Assembly: GCA_026004615.1 (NCBI GenBank)
Contig: BPJM01000002.1
Location: forward strand, 124,001 to 188,000
Length of the DNA stretch: 64,000 nt
Reading direction: 5' to 3'
Source of the DNA: Planctomycetota bacterium
Lineage (GTDB): Bacteria; Planctomycetota; J058; J103
Below are positions 34,490 to 43,079 of the stretch, in pieces (the first letter of the stretch is position 1; each line of letters begins with the position of its first letter). The position numbers and the translations under genes were made by a program. Under the pieces are notes generated by a model. The model did no database searches. It was not told the origin of the DNA and was given only the letters and a program-made list of their open reading frames with translations.

Positions 34490-35731
34490 GTGCGTGCGCT
34501 GGCAGCGATCGCGCTGCTCGCAGGACTGGTGCTCGGGGTGCACGGCGCGCTGTGGCTGCAGCGCGCGGGCTGGCTCGCCAGCCCGCCGCCCGCTCGCGTG
34601 CTGACCGGTCTGCTGCCGCAGACCGAGCAGGCACGCGGCAGGGCGGTCGCGCGCAGCCGCGCCGAGCTGGAGGCGCTCGCGGAGCGGTTGCGCCTGGCGC
34701 TCGCCGAGGCCGGCGAGCGCGGGCTGGAACCGCTCGCGGTCGCGCTGGAGGAGGCCGCCTACGAGCGGGACTGGGACCGCGTCGAGCTGCTGGCGCATCT
34801 GGTGCGCGAACTGGGACCGGACTGGGTGGGCGCGGGCGGGGCCGCAGGCGCGGAGGCCACGGCGGAACCACCGGAGGCCGGCCCTGCCAGCGCACCGCCG
34901 CCGCTGGTGGTGGCGGCGCGGGAGCTGGAGCGGCGCCAGGAGCTGCGCGCGCTGGCCAACCGGCGCAATGCGGCGACTGCCCTGCTCGGTCGCACCGACC
35001 CGGAAGCGACCGCGCGGCTGAGCGAGCTGTTCCGCCGCGCCGCCGACCCGCAGGTCCGGCGCGACGCGGCGCGCCTGCTCGCCCGCGCCGGGGAGACGCG
35101 CGGGCTGCAGGTGCTGGAGGAGGCGCTGCACGCGCCGGACGAAGAGCTGCGCCGCGCGGCGGCCGCGGCCTTTGCCGCCGAGGGCTATCTGAGCGGCGCC
35201 GCCGCGATGGCGGAGCTGCTCGCGCACGCCGGGCAGGAGGAGCTGCGGCTGAGCGCGGTGGAGGGGCTGGCGGCCTACGACGCGGTGCTGCTCGGCAGTC
35301 CGCATCCGGCGACCGAGGCGCTGTTGCGCGCGCTGGCAGCCGATCCGAGCGAGCGGGTGCGCGCGGCGGTGGCGGCGGCGCTCGGGATCTGCGACCTGGA
35401 GCGGGCGGCGCGCGTGCGCGAGGGGCTGCTGGAGCGGCTGCGGCTGGACGCCAGCGCGGCCGTGCGGCGAGCCGCCGCGCAGAGCTGTGCGCGCGCCGCC
35501 GAGCGGCTCGGCGCCGGCCCCGCGCTGCTGCGCCCGCTGGAACAGCTGCTCGCCACCGAGGCCGATCCCGAGGTCGCCACCGCGCTGCTGCGGGTGCTGC
35601 GCCACGGGGATGCCGAGACGCTCGCGGTGCTGGACGCGCTGGTGGCGAGCCCGGTGGCCGGCCTCGCCCCGGAGGCATTCGCCGAGGCGCGCCGCGCGCT
35701 GCGCGAGCGCGTGGAGGCCCAGCGCCCGTGA
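34490..35731 (+). CDS. Exported HEAT-repeat protein
   Basis: 413 residues from GTG 34490 (GGGGAGG upstream). An N-terminal signal/anchor (ALAAIALLAGLVLGVHGALWL) precedes a helical region. From residue ~160 to the end there are successive HEAT-type helix pairs with the Arg/Asp pattern: DPQVRRDAARLLARAGE, DEELRRAAAAAFAAEG, EELRLSAVEGLAAYD, SERVRAAVAAALGI, SAAVRRAAAQSCARAA and DPEVATALLRVLRHGD. The result is an alpha-solenoid protein-binding scaffold, probably periplasmic, with no catalytic part. Its stop overlaps the phosphorylase start (GTGA), so the two are translated together. Confidence 0.75.
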   Translation: MRALAAIALLAGLVLGVHGALWLQRAGWLASPPPARVLTGLLPQTEQARGRAVARSRAELEALAERLRLALAEAGERGLEPLAVALEEAAYERDWDRVELLAHLVRELGPDWVGAGGAAGAEATAEPPEAGPASAPPPLVVAARELERRQELRALANRRNAATALLGRTDPEATARLSELFRRAADPQVRRDAARLLARAGETRGLQVLEEALHAPDEELRRAAAAAFAAEGYLSGAAAMAELLAHAGQEELRLSAVEGLAAYDAVLLGSPHPATEALLRALAADPSERVRAAVAAALGICDLERAARVREGLLERLRLDASAAVRRAAAQSCARAAERLGAGPALLRPLEQLLATEADPEVATALLRVLRHGDAETLAVLDALVASPVAGLAPEAFAEARRALRERVEAQRP

Positions 35732-36546
35732 GCGGCGAGCCCCGCCGGCCGCCTCCTCCGGCCGCGCCGCCGGGCAAGGCCGCCGGCCGGACGGTGCTGA
35801 TCTGCGCGGCGCTGCCCATCGAGCTGGGCGCGGCGGTACGCCGGGGCCGACCCCGGCTCGGCGGTTTCGCGGCGGCGTGGGGGCCGCGGCCCGGCGAGCC
35901 GGTGCCGGTGGCGTACGCCGCGCTCGGGATCGGCCGCGCGGCGTGCGAGCGCACGCTCGGGGCGCTGTGCGAGCAGCTCCAGCCGTGCGCGGTGGCCATG
36001 GTGGGGCTGGCGGGCGGCTGCCAGCCGGGGCTGGGCACCGGGGCGCTGGTACTCGGCACGCTGCTGGTGTGCGATCCCGCCACCGGTCCGGGTGGCGCGC
36101 CGCTCGCCGGCCGCGGTCCCCTCGCGCCCGACCCGCTGACGCTGGCCGCGGTGCGGCGCGCCGCCCGGGCCGCGCGCCGCCCGCTCGTGGAGGGCACGAT
36201 CGCGAGCACGGCGGTGATCGCCACCCCCTCGGCCAAGGCCTCGCTCGGCCGGCACCTCGGCGCCGAGGCTTGCGACATGGAGAGCTACTGGGCGGCGCGG
36301 CTGGTGCTGGGGCGCGGACTGCCCTTCGTCGCGGTGCGCGCGGTGTTCGATCCGCTCGGCATGCGGCTGCCGCCGGTGCCGCCGGACGGGCTCGGCCGTG
36401 CACTGCTCCGGCGACCCGGGCTGGCGCTCGGGCTGCCGGGACTGGCGCTGCGGCTGTGGCGTTGCCGGCGCGCGCTCGCCCCGCTGGTGCGCGCACTGCC
36501 GGCGGCGCTGGCCGGCCCGCCGGCTCCGGGGCCAGCGCCTCAATAG
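35728..36546 (+). CDS. Nucleoside phosphorylase/nucleosidase-family protein
   Basis: 272 residues from GTG 35728. It has TVLICAALPIELGAAVRRG, VAMVGLAGGCQPGLGTGALVLGTLLV (the G-x-A-G-G phosphate/ribose loop of PNP_UDP_1) and EACDMESYWAAR (the Met-Glu ribose-binding motif). The order is that of MTA/SAH nucleosidase and of the hopanoid-cluster enzyme HpnG, which frees ribose-hopane from adenosyl-hopane. The C-terminal ~60 residues (GLALGLPGLALRLWRCRRALAPL) are typical of the HpnG-like group. No other hopanoid gene is visible here, so the substrate remains open. The 3' end overlaps the convergent gene by 7 bp. Confidence 0.75.
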   Translation: MSGEPRRPPPPAAPPGKAAGRTVLICAALPIELGAAVRRGRPRLGGFAAAWGPRPGEPVPVAYAALGIGRAACERTLGALCEQLQPCAVAMVGLAGGCQPGLGTGALVLGTLLVCDPATGPGGAPLAGRGPLAPDPLTLAAVRRAARAARRPLVEGTIASTAVIATPSAKASLGRHLGAEACDMESYWAARLVLGRGLPFVAVRAVFDPLGMRLPPVPPDGLGRALLRRPGLALGLPGLALRLWRCRRALAPLVRALPAALAGPPAPGPAPQ

Positions 36547-36989
36547 CCCTCGAGGAAGAACCGCCGCCGCGGCCGCTCGATGCGGTCGGCGAGCAGCACG
36601 ATCGTCTCGCTCGCCACCCCGGCCCCCTCGCCCGCTGCGACCCGGCCCCACAGCGGCTCGCGGCTGACCGTGCCGTAGATGGCGATCAGCGGCGGCTCGA
36701 CCGCCCCCTCGGCGCGCCGGCGCGCGATCTCCCGCAGCAGCGCGATGTCCTCGGTCCGGTGATTGGGGACCGCGCACCGGAAGCGGCGGGTGTCGAAGCG
36801 GAGGTAGCCCTGCACGTCCTGGTAGTCCCAGATCTCCACCAGCTCATCGACCACCTTGACGCGGCTGCCGACGTGCTGCTCCAGGCTCTCTGCGAGCCGA
36901 TCGGCGAAGAAGAAGCGATAGCCGCTCGCGCTGCCCGCGGCCAGCGCGAGCAGCACGAGCGCGGCGGGCAAGGTGCTGCGCAAGCGCAT
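36540..36989 (-). CDS. Exported hypothetical protein
   Basis: 149 residues from ATG 36989 (GAGGG six bases upstream); the longer frame to 37025 lacks support. A signal peptide (STLPAALVLLALAAGSASG) is followed by a compact alpha/beta domain: SRVKVVDELVEIWDYQDVQGYLRFDTRRFRCAVPN, PLIAIYGTVSREPLWG and SETIVLLADRIERPRRRFFLEGY. The second half resembles a short OB-like strand set (IYGTV...ETIVLLADRI) as in cytochrome c maturation or nucleic-acid-binding OB proteins, but I cannot name a family. It is convergent with the phosphorylase and divergent from the sigma factor. Confidence 0.65.
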   Translation of the reverse strand: MRLRSTLPAALVLLALAAGSASGYRFFFADRLAESLEQHVGSRVKVVDELVEIWDYQDVQGYLRFDTRRFRCAVPNHRTEDIALLREIARRRAEGAVEPPLIAIYGTVSREPLWGRVAAGEGAGVASETIVLLADRIERPRRRFFLEGY

Positions 36990-37024
36990 GGCCAGCCCTC
37001 GCGCCCGGATCGGACCTTCCGGCA

Positions 37025-37054
37025 CGCCCCCGGTCGCGCCCGGAACCGGGGGCG
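37025..37054. repeat. 10-bp inverted repeat between divergent genes
   Basis: CGCCCCCGGT (37025-37034), ten-base loop, ACCGGGGGCG (37045-37054). It lies between the divergent starts of the exported protein (36989) and the sigma factor (37102), just upstream of a promoter-like pair. It could be an operator or an mRNA hairpin. Confidence 0.5.
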
Positions 37055-37065
37055 ATCGTAGCGGG

Positions 37066-37093
37066 TTGCGCCGGCGGCGTCAACCGCTAGACT
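37066..37093 (+). promoter_or_regulatory. Putative promoter of the sigma factor operon
   Basis: TTGCGC (37066-37071), 16-bp spacer, TAGACT (37088-37093). The likely transcription start falls within a few bases of the ATG at 37102, which lacks a Shine-Dalgarno, so the mRNA may be leaderless. Confidence 0.4.
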
Positions 37094-37101
37094 CACCCCC
37101 C

Positions 37102-37818
37102 ATGGGGCGAGCCACGAGGCCGGCGGCCGGAGCCGGGGACGAGCAGGCGGGGGCGAAGCCCGGGGCGGGTGCGCAGCCGGAGCCCGACGCCGATGCCGAG
37201 GCCCTGGTGGAGCAGGCGCGCGCCGGCTCGACCGAGGCGTTCGAGGAGCTGTTCCGGCGCTACCGCGACAAGGTGTTCGGAGTGGTGTTCGGCTACGTGC
37301 GCGACCGTGAGGACGCGCTGGACATCACGCAGGACGCCTTCCTCAAGGCATATCGCCATCTCGACCGGTTCGCCGGCCGCTCGGGGTTTTTCACCTGGGT
37401 CACCCAGATCGCGATCAACCGCGCCATCGACGTGCGGCGGCGCCGGATGCGGCGCAAGGTCATCGCGTTGCCCGAGCGGGCCGAGCCCGAGCACAACCCG
37501 CGCCTGCCGCGGCGGGGCGAGGCACCGCCGGTGGGCGAGCGGCTGGAGGAGCAGGAGCTGCGGGAGCGCTACCTGCGGGCGCTGGACCGGCTCAGCGAGA
37601 AGCACCGCACCGTGTTCATCTTGCACACGGTCGAGGGGCTGGCCTATAAGGAGATCGCGCGCGTGTTGGGGATCTCGATCGGCACCGTGATGTCGCGATT
37701 GCACTATGCGCGCAAGAACCTGCAGCGCGAGCTGGAGGGCTATCTGCGCGCCGCGGGTCTGGGACCGCCCTCCCCGTCCGGGCAGAGGCGGAGCGAGAGC
37801 GGGCACGGCGGTGAATGA
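37102..37818 (+). CDS. ECF RNA polymerase sigma factor (RpoE-like)
   Basis: 238 residues. After an Ala/Gly/Asp-rich 32-residue leader, ALVEQARAGSTEAFEELFRRYRDKVFGVVFGYVRDREDALDITQDAFLKAY is sigma region 2 (-10 recognition; split only by description). AGRSGFFTWVTQIAINRAIDVRRRR follows. LSEKHRTVFILHTVEGLAYKEIARVLGISIGTVMSRLHYARKNLQREL is region 4 (-35 recognition). It directs polymerase to a stress or envelope regulon. The stop overlaps the putative anti-sigma start (ATGA), the usual pair arrangement. A ~23-residue basic tail follows region 4. Confidence 0.92.
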   Translation: MGRATRPAAGAGDEQAGAKPGAGAQPEPDADAEALVEQARAGSTEAFEELFRRYRDKVFGVVFGYVRDREDALDITQDAFLKAYRHLDRFAGRSGFFTWVTQIAINRAIDVRRRRMRRKVIALPERAEPEHNPRLPRRGEAPPVGERLEEQELRERYLRALDRLSEKHRTVFILHTVEGLAYKEIARVLGISIGTVMSRLHYARKNLQRELEGYLRAAGLGPPSPSGQRRSESGHGGE

Positions 37819-38432
37819 CGCCAGGCCTGCCGCGTCGAAACGGACAGAGGGCGCGGGCGCCCCGGGCGGGCGGAGAACACGGCATGTGCAGCGCAGCAGA
37901 GAGCCTCGGTCCTTACCTGGACGGGGAGCTGGAGCCGGCGGCGCGGGCGGCGGTGGAGCAGGCGCTCGAGCGCTGCGCGCGTTGCCGGCGGGAGCTGCAG
38001 CGCCTCGAGCGGCTGGAGCGGCTCGGGCGCGATCTGCTGGCTCCCCCGCCGGTGGAGCCGGCGGAGTGGGAGCGCCGGGCGGCGGCGCTGCGGCAGGCGC
38101 TGGCAGTGGCGGCGCCAGGCGCGGCCGGTGCAGCGCCACCGCTGGCGCGCATCCTGCGGGCGGCGCCGGCGGTGCGCGCGCCGCGCATGCTGCTGGGCGG
38201 GCTGGTGGCGGCGGCGGCGGTGGTGCTGGTGGCGTTGATCGGGATCGGGCTCGTGGCGGGCAGCGGCGAGATGAGCGCGTGGTCGGGGGCGATCGCCTAC
38301 CGGGAGGCACCCGGGGCGAACGAGGTGCGCGATCTGGAGCTGTTCGTCGACGAGCGGTACGGCTACGTGGCCGACGTGCTGTACCCCTCCGACGACTCCG
38401 AGCCGGTCGTCATCTTCGTGCACAAGCTGTGA
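37815..38432 (+). CDS. Anti-sigma factor, zinc-finger type but lacking the His
   Basis: 205 residues if ATG 37815 (ATGA overlap) is used; ATG 37884, eight bases after GGAG, gives a more typical start MCSAAESLGPYLDGEL. The N-terminus has the ZAS fold with C-x-x-C (ERCARCRREL). The His of the H-x3-C-x2-C zinc motif is Ala here (ALERCARC), so zinc may not be bound. One TM segment (LLGGLVAAAAVVLVALIGIGLVAG, ~residue 135) places a ~50-residue C-terminal domain (SGAIAYREAP, VVIFVHKL) in the periplasm. It should sequester the sigma factor encoded just upstream until a signal releases it. Confidence 0.75.
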   Translation: MTPGLPRRNGQRARAPRAGGEHGMCSAAESLGPYLDGELEPAARAAVEQALERCARCRRELQRLERLERLGRDLLAPPPVEPAEWERRAAALRQALAVAAPGAAGAAPPLARILRAAPAVRAPRMLLGGLVAAAAVVLVALIGIGLVAGSGEMSAWSGAIAYREAPGANEVRDLELFVDERYGYVADVLYPSDDSEPVVIFVHKL

Positions 38433-38542
38433 GGCCGCCGGCGGCTCGCCGAGGGGTGGCGCCGGGGCCGGGGGCGAAGGACGTGGAGCCGGACCTCGCG
38501 GACGCCGGTCCGCGCGCGGGCGGCCAGCGAACGGGAGGCGCC

Positions 38543-39031
38543 ATGGAAGGAACGGGGCGCCGGGGCGGGCGCACACTGGTGCTGGTGGCGGTGGCGGTGG
38601 TATTTCTGGCGGCGCTGCCCGCGCGGGCCGCGGAGAACTACACGGTGCAGATCACCCAGATCCAGGCGAGCGGGCGCGGCGGCGGCGAGCGAGAGATCGA
38701 CCCGCGCCTGCGCGGTCTGAGCAAGCAGCTCCGCGCCTATCCGTACCGGGTCTACCGGCTGATCGGCAGCCCGCACGCGATGCAGCTCGCGGCCGGCGAA
38801 ACCGGCCGCATGCCGCTTGCCGAGGGGGGCTTTGCGCTCGAGGTGCGCGCCGGGGAGGGGTCGCGCTCGGGGTTCATCGCGCTGGAACTGACGATGACCG
38901 ACACCGAGCGCCGGCGCACCATCATGTCGACGCGGCTGCACCTGCGCGACGGGGGCACGAGCCTGGTCATCAAGGAGCTGGAGCACGAGCGCGGCGCGCT
39001 CATCCTCGCCATCGCGGCTGCGCGCCGCTAG
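38543..39031 (+). CDS. Exported hypothetical protein downstream of anti-sigma
   Basis: 162 residues from ATG 38543, GGGAGG five bases upstream. The signal peptide is LVLVAVAVVFLAALPARAAEN. The mature part is a beta-rich domain: YTVQITQIQASGRGGGEREIDPRLRGLSKQL, YRVYRLIGSPHAMQLAAGETGRMPLAEGGFALEVR, FIALELTMTDTERRRTIMSTRLHLRDGGTSLVIKEL and ALILAIAAAR. Third gene of the sigma/anti-sigma transcript, so it is probably a target or co-sensor in the same envelope response. The 'IDPRL..L...L...Y..Y' opening recurs in secreted proteins of planctomycetes and myxobacteria, but I cannot name a family. Confidence 0.7.
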   Translation: MEGTGRRGGRTLVLVAVAVVFLAALPARAAENYTVQITQIQASGRGGGEREIDPRLRGLSKQLRAYPYRVYRLIGSPHAMQLAAGETGRMPLAEGGFALEVRAGEGSRSGFIALELTMTDTERRRTIMSTRLHLRDGGTSLVIKELEHERGALILAIAAARR

Positions 39032-39077
39032 CCGCCAGCCGGGTTCGCGTCCGCTGTCCGGCGGAGGCCCGCTCGCC

Positions 39078-40168
39078 TCAGCCCCCCTGTGGCCACAGCG
39101 CCAGCAGCCGCGGGCGCGCCAGCTCCAGCAGCGCCTGCGCCGACAGCGCCGGCTGCTTCCCCCGCGCCCCGAGCAGCACCTGCAGCAGTCCCCGCGGCTG
39201 GACGTAGCGTACCACGCGGGCGCGCTCCAGGCCCGCCAGCCGGCGCGCCTCGGCGATCGCGTCCCTCGCGGTAGCCGATGGCGTCGACCAGTCGGCCCTG
39301 CTGCGCCGCCTGGGCGGTCAGGATACGGCCGTCGGCGAGCGCGCGCAGCTGCGCGCGCTCCAGGCCCGCGGCCGCGCGCCCCTGGAGGCACCACTTCCAG
39401 GAAGCGCTCGTAGGCCGCGTCGATCACGCGCTGGGCGATCTCGAGGTGCTCCGGCGCCACCGGCACCAGCGGCGACAGCAGGTCCTTGTTTGCGCCCGAG
39501 GCGACGACCACCGGCTCGATCGCCAGCCTTTGCAGCAGTCCTGCCACGTTGAGCGACCGCAGGATGACGCCGATCGAGCCGGTGACGGTCGTCGGCTCGG
39601 CGAGCAGCCGGTCGGCCGCAGCGGCGACGTAGTAGGCCCCCGAGGTGCACATGCCGCCCATGCTCACGACCACGGGCCGGCCGGTGCGCTCCCGAAACGC
39701 GCGCACCAGGTTCCACATCTGGTCGGCGGTTGCTGACCGCGCCGCCGGGGGCTGTCGATGCGCAGCACCACCGCCCTGACCCGCGGGTCCTCCGCCGCGC
39801 GCTCCAGCTGCGCGCGCAGCCGCTCGACCGGCCGGGGCGCCAGCGACCAGAGCGGGCTCGGCCCGAGGTCCTCGAGCAGCACGCCCTCGATCTCGATCAG
39901 CGCGATCCGTTCCTCGCCCTGGCCCCTCCACCCACTGCTCGGCCAGTGGCCGCTCCCCGGCTCCGGCCGTCGCTCCGCCGAGCGCCGCCAACAGCTTCAG
40001 GTTGAAGAGCACGCTGCCGGCCAGCCCGAGCGCGAGCAGGACCGTGGACCAGAACAGGCAGCCCCTGGCGCGGGGCGGCCGGGGCGGCTGGCCGTGGCCG
40101 TGGGCTGGCACGCCCGCCGCGGGCTGGGTCTCCGACGGCGCGATGGGCTCGGGCAGCGGTGGGCTCAT
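39078..40168 (-). pseudogene. sppA: Signal peptide peptidase SppA (S49), multiple frameshifts
   Basis: ATG 40168 (GGAG upstream) opens a cytoplasmic tail and a TM anchor (FWSTVLLALGLAGSVLFNLKLL). Family sequence then runs through changing frames. AEQWVEG breaks near 39925 to IALIEIEGVLLEDLG. RVRAVVLRIDSP breaks near 39745 to TADQMWNLVRAFRERTGRPVVVSMGGMCTSGAYYVA (catalytic Ser in SGAYY). FLEVV breaks near 39385 to RALADGRILTAQAAQQGRLVDAIG (Lys region), and there is one more shift near 39265. The normal C-terminus is VVRYVQPRGLLQVLL...LLALWPQGG and TGA 39078. Content is complete for a ~360-residue protease that degrades cleaved signal peptides. Four shifts make real function impossible as read; sequencing indels are a serious alternative. 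Confidence 0.75.
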
Positions 40169-40249
40169 GGCGGTGTCTCCTGCTCCACACGACGGTATCC
40201 GGGCGGCGGCGCGCCGCTCGCCGGCGCGGCGCTGCGCCCGCTGGTGCAT

Positions 40250-41301
40250 TCAGTCCCGCACCGGTTCCGGGTATGCCTCCCGCAGCAGCGCTAGCACCGC
40301 CCGCAGATCCGCAGGCAGGGGTGCCTCGAAGCGGACCCGTTCGCCGCGCAGCGGGTGCGTCAACCTCCAGGCTCATCGCGTGCAGCGCCTGCCGGGCCAG
40401 CACCGGCTGTTCGCCGGGCGGGCGCCGCGCGCGCTGGCGCAGCTCCGACGGACCGATGGCGCTGCGCCGGCCATAGGCGCGATCGCAGAGGATGGGCGTG
40501 CCCAGGTGGCGCAGGTGGACCCGGATCTGGTGGGTGCGCCCGGTGCGCGGCGCGCATTCGAGCACGCTGTAGGGGCCGCGCCGTTCCAGCAGCCGGACCC
40601 TCGTCTCGGCGGGACGGCCATCCGGCGTCACGGCCATCTTCTTGCGGTGGTGGGTGGAGCGTCCGATCGGCTCGCGTACCCACAGCTCGTCGGCGGGCGG
40701 ACGGCCCTCCACGATCGCGAGGTAGCGCTTGTCGACGCGCCGCGCCTTGAACTCGCGGACCAGTGCCCGGTGCACCGCGTCGGTACGCGCCACCACCAGC
40801 ACCCCCGAGGTGTCGCGATCCAGCCGGTGGACCAGGCCAGGGCGCCCGCTCTCGGCGCCCGCGGCAGCGAGCGGACCGCCGCGGTAAAGCAGCGCGTTTA
40901 CCCAGGGTTCCGCTCTCGTGGCCCGGCGAGGGGTGCACGACCATGCCGGCGGGCTTGTCCAGCACCAGCAGCGCCTCGTCCTCGTAGAGCACCGTGATCG
41001 CGATCGGCTCGGGCTGGAGCTCGACGCGCCGCGGCGGCGGGATCGCGACCTCGACGCGGACCAGCGAACGGACAGGGGTCTTCGGGGCTGGCGCCTCCAG
41101 CACGCTGCCATCCGCGCGCCACGCCCGGACGCGCCGCTGGCGCAGCCAGCGCTGCACCTCGGCGCGGCTGTGTATCCGGCAGCTGCTGGGCCAGCCAGGC
41201 GTCCAGCCGCACGGGCAGGTCGGTCCCCGGGCGCGGCACCAGCACGACGACACCGCCCCCCCGGCCTCGCCTGCTGCCTGTTGCGCGCGGTGGGACTCCA
41301 T
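40250..41301 (-). pseudogene. rluD: RluD-family 23S rRNA pseudouridine synthase, frameshifted
   Basis: A start at ATG 41301 needs one shift in a G-run near 41258; GTG 41245 starts directly at LVPRPGTDLPVRLDAWLAQQLPD. The S4-like domain HSRAEVQRWLRQRRVRAWRADG is in a second frame (shift ~41172). LLVLDKPAGMVVHPSPGHESGTL continues to a shift near 40905. Then comes VNALLYRG and the catalytic block PGLVHRLDRDTSGVLVVART (Asp in HRLDRDTSG). RTGRTHQIRVHLRHLGTPILCD runs to ALHAMSLEV, and a last shift near 40366 leads to LTHPLRGERVRFEAPLP and TGA 40250. All family parts are present, including the active site. Losing this conserved rRNA-modification enzyme is unlikely, so assembly indels should be suspected. 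Confidence 0.75.
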
Positions 41302-41392
41302 CCCGTCCAGGTATACCCCGCGGCTCCGCGGCCCGTCAGCTCGGGGGTCGGCTCGCCGGCCGGTGCGGCCTGCCGCCGGGACGGGCCGCCGC

Positions 41393-42150
41393 TCACTGCG
41401 CGGGGGCGGGTGCGGCCGGGGTGGTCCTCGGCGCTCGGGCTCACCGCGGCGGGCGCGGCGGGCATCCCCCCGGGCAACGGCCGCAGGCCCGCCACGGCCT
41501 CGAGGGCAGGGCCGCCTTCGGCGGTCGCGGGGGTCGAACTCCTGGTGGGCCCGGGCGATCTCTGCCCCGTGGCGCGCCAGATAGCCGGGCACGCTCTGCT
41601 CGGGGAACTGCCGGGCCAGTGCCTCGTAGCCCGCGCGCGCCGCCTCCAGCTCGCCCGGGCCGGCCCGCAGCAGCCGGGCATCCTCGGCGCGCAGTCGCAG
41701 GTAGGGCGCGGCGGCGGTATCGCGGTACCGCTCGTACAGCGCCAACCAGCGCGCTGGGTCGCTCGCGGCCTCGGGTGTGCGCGCGGTCTGCTCCAGCTCC
41801 TGCCATGCCTGCCGCAGGCGGCTGGCGGCCCGCTGCGCCCGCCAGGCGAAGAATCCCGCGAGCAGGGCGAGCACCACCGCCACCGCCACCAGCACCCGCC
41901 AGTGCTCGCGCAGCGTGCCGGCGGCCTGCTCGGCCGCCTCCGCCAGCGCGTGTTGCGGGCCGCCGAGCAACGGCCCGGCCGCAGCCCCGGCGGCGCCCTC
42001 GGCCGGCTTGCCGAGCGCCGCTGCGACCGCGGCGCGTTCGCGCAGCTGTTTGGCCTTCTTGGGGCTCGGCACTGCGCCGCCGTGCCGCGCCCGCTTCTTC
42101 TTCCTCCTGCCGCCGCCCCTGGGCGCGGCATCCTGACGCTGTTCGCTCAC
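41393..42150 (-). pseudogene. Membrane-anchored tetratricopeptide-like protein, frameshifted near the end
   Basis: GTG 42150 (GGGAGGGG upstream) starts a Lys/Arg-rich N-terminus (GGGRRKKKRARHGG). One TM follows (WRVLVAVAVVLALLAGFFAWRA, ~residue 95), then helical repeats: WQELEQTARTPEAASDPARWLALYERYRDTAAAPYLRLRAED and ELEAARAGYEALARQFPEQSVPGYLARHGAEIARAHQEFDP. The topology is that of the YfgM/TPR_21-type ancillary proteins. After HQEFDP (near 41550) the likely continuation ATAEGGPALEAVAGLRPLPGG is in another frame. The probable end TTPAAPAPAQ with TGA at 41393 is in the third, so the C-terminus is uncertain. It lies upstream of rluD on the same strand. Confidence 0.5.
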
Positions 42151-42309
42151 CGCCCCTCCCGCCTGCCGCTGCGCGGCGCCCTCGCCCGGATGATGGAACG
42201 GGAGGATTGTTCCGCTCGTGGCCGCGAAAGTCAACGGTGGCCCGCCCGCACGGCCAGGGGCCGGCCCGTGCGGGCGCCCCCCCGGCCAGGCCGGGCCGGC
42301 CCGCGCCGC

Positions 42310-42759
42310 TCAGTCCTCGCGGGGGGCGATCTCGATCGTCAGCCGGGTGAGGCCGCGGTGGCGGTCGACGGTGACCGTGCACTCCTCCAGCTCGTTGCGG
42401 AAGCGCAGCACCGTGGCATTGCCGACCTCGCCCCTTCCGAGCGCCTCCCATTTGCTGAGCGGCATCTGCTCGGCCATGAAGGCGACGGTGTCATCGCGTC
42501 CCGGCGTCCCATCGTACAGCAGGCGGGCGACCCGGAAGTTGCTGTTGAAGATGTAGCTGCCGCGCTCTTTGTAGCGGAAGCCGACCGGCACCGGCACGTC
42601 GACCAGCGGCCGCTCCGGCACCTGCCGGAAGATGTTGGGGATCTCGATCTTCTCCACGCTCTGGCAGCCGCTGCCCAGCGCCGCCGTGCCCGCCATCCCC
42701 AGCGCCGCGAGCACCAGCGGCGCCACCGACCGCCCCGCACGCGCCAGCATCCCGCACAT
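42310..42759 (-). CDS. Lipoprotein of unknown function
   Basis: 149 residues from ATG 42759 (GAGGAGG eight bases upstream). The signal ends AALGSGCQSVEK, a lipobox. The mature part, VPERPLVDVPVPVGFRYKERGSYIFNSNFRVARLLYDG, then DDTVAFMAEQMPLSKWEALGRGEVGNATVLRFRNELEECTVTVDR and LTRLTIEIAPRED, is a compact beta/alpha domain. The 'D-V-P-V-P-x-G-F' opening and 'Y-x-x-x-M-P-x-x-x-W' middle match a small family of ~140-residue lipoproteins found beside envelope genes in planctomycetes and other bacteria; no function is known to me. Single gene with its own promoter region. Confidence 0.75.
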   Translation of the reverse strand: MCGMLARAGRSVAPLVLAALGMAGTAALGSGCQSVEKIEIPNIFRQVPERPLVDVPVPVGFRYKERGSYIFNSNFRVARLLYDGTPGRDDTVAFMAEQMPLSKWEALGRGEVGNATVLRFRNELEECTVTVDRHRGLTRLTIEIAPRED

Positions 42760-43079
42760 GGCCCCGCCTCCTCTGCCGCGCTCGCGCGCCGGCCACGCCG
42801 GCGCCTTCACTATATCGGGGGTTATCGGCCCGCGCCATGCGGCGCTGTAGCCCTGCTGTCGGCGCCCGAATCGGCGCGGGGGGGGGGGCCCGCACCCGCG
42901 CCGCCCGCCGCGGCCGGCTCGACCACGCCCGGTGAAAGGCGGCCTGCCCCTCCGCGCGCAGGCTCCCAGGCCCGGCGAGCCGGGTCCGACAACTTCCCCC
43001 TTATCAGCCACGGCCCTGCGCGCCGAAGAACCTAGCAGGCGGTGACGGCCTCTGCACCAACCCGTAACGAGGACGAGCG
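42760..43079. other. Divergent intergenic region of 320 bp
   Basis: The region separates the lipoprotein gene (minus) from the coiled-coil/actin operon (plus) and should hold both promoters. It contains a run of ten G at about 42878-42887 and a locally AT-rich CACTATATCGGGGGTTATC near 42808 that may serve the minus-strand gene. The plus operon has a GAGGAC Shine-Dalgarno-like site at 43068-43073. No gene seen. Confidence 0.4.

Noticed and set aside
42878..42887. Run of ten G as a phase-variable tract
   Set aside because: Lies in an intergenic region of very high G+C; no open frame or promoter spacing that it would clearly switch.
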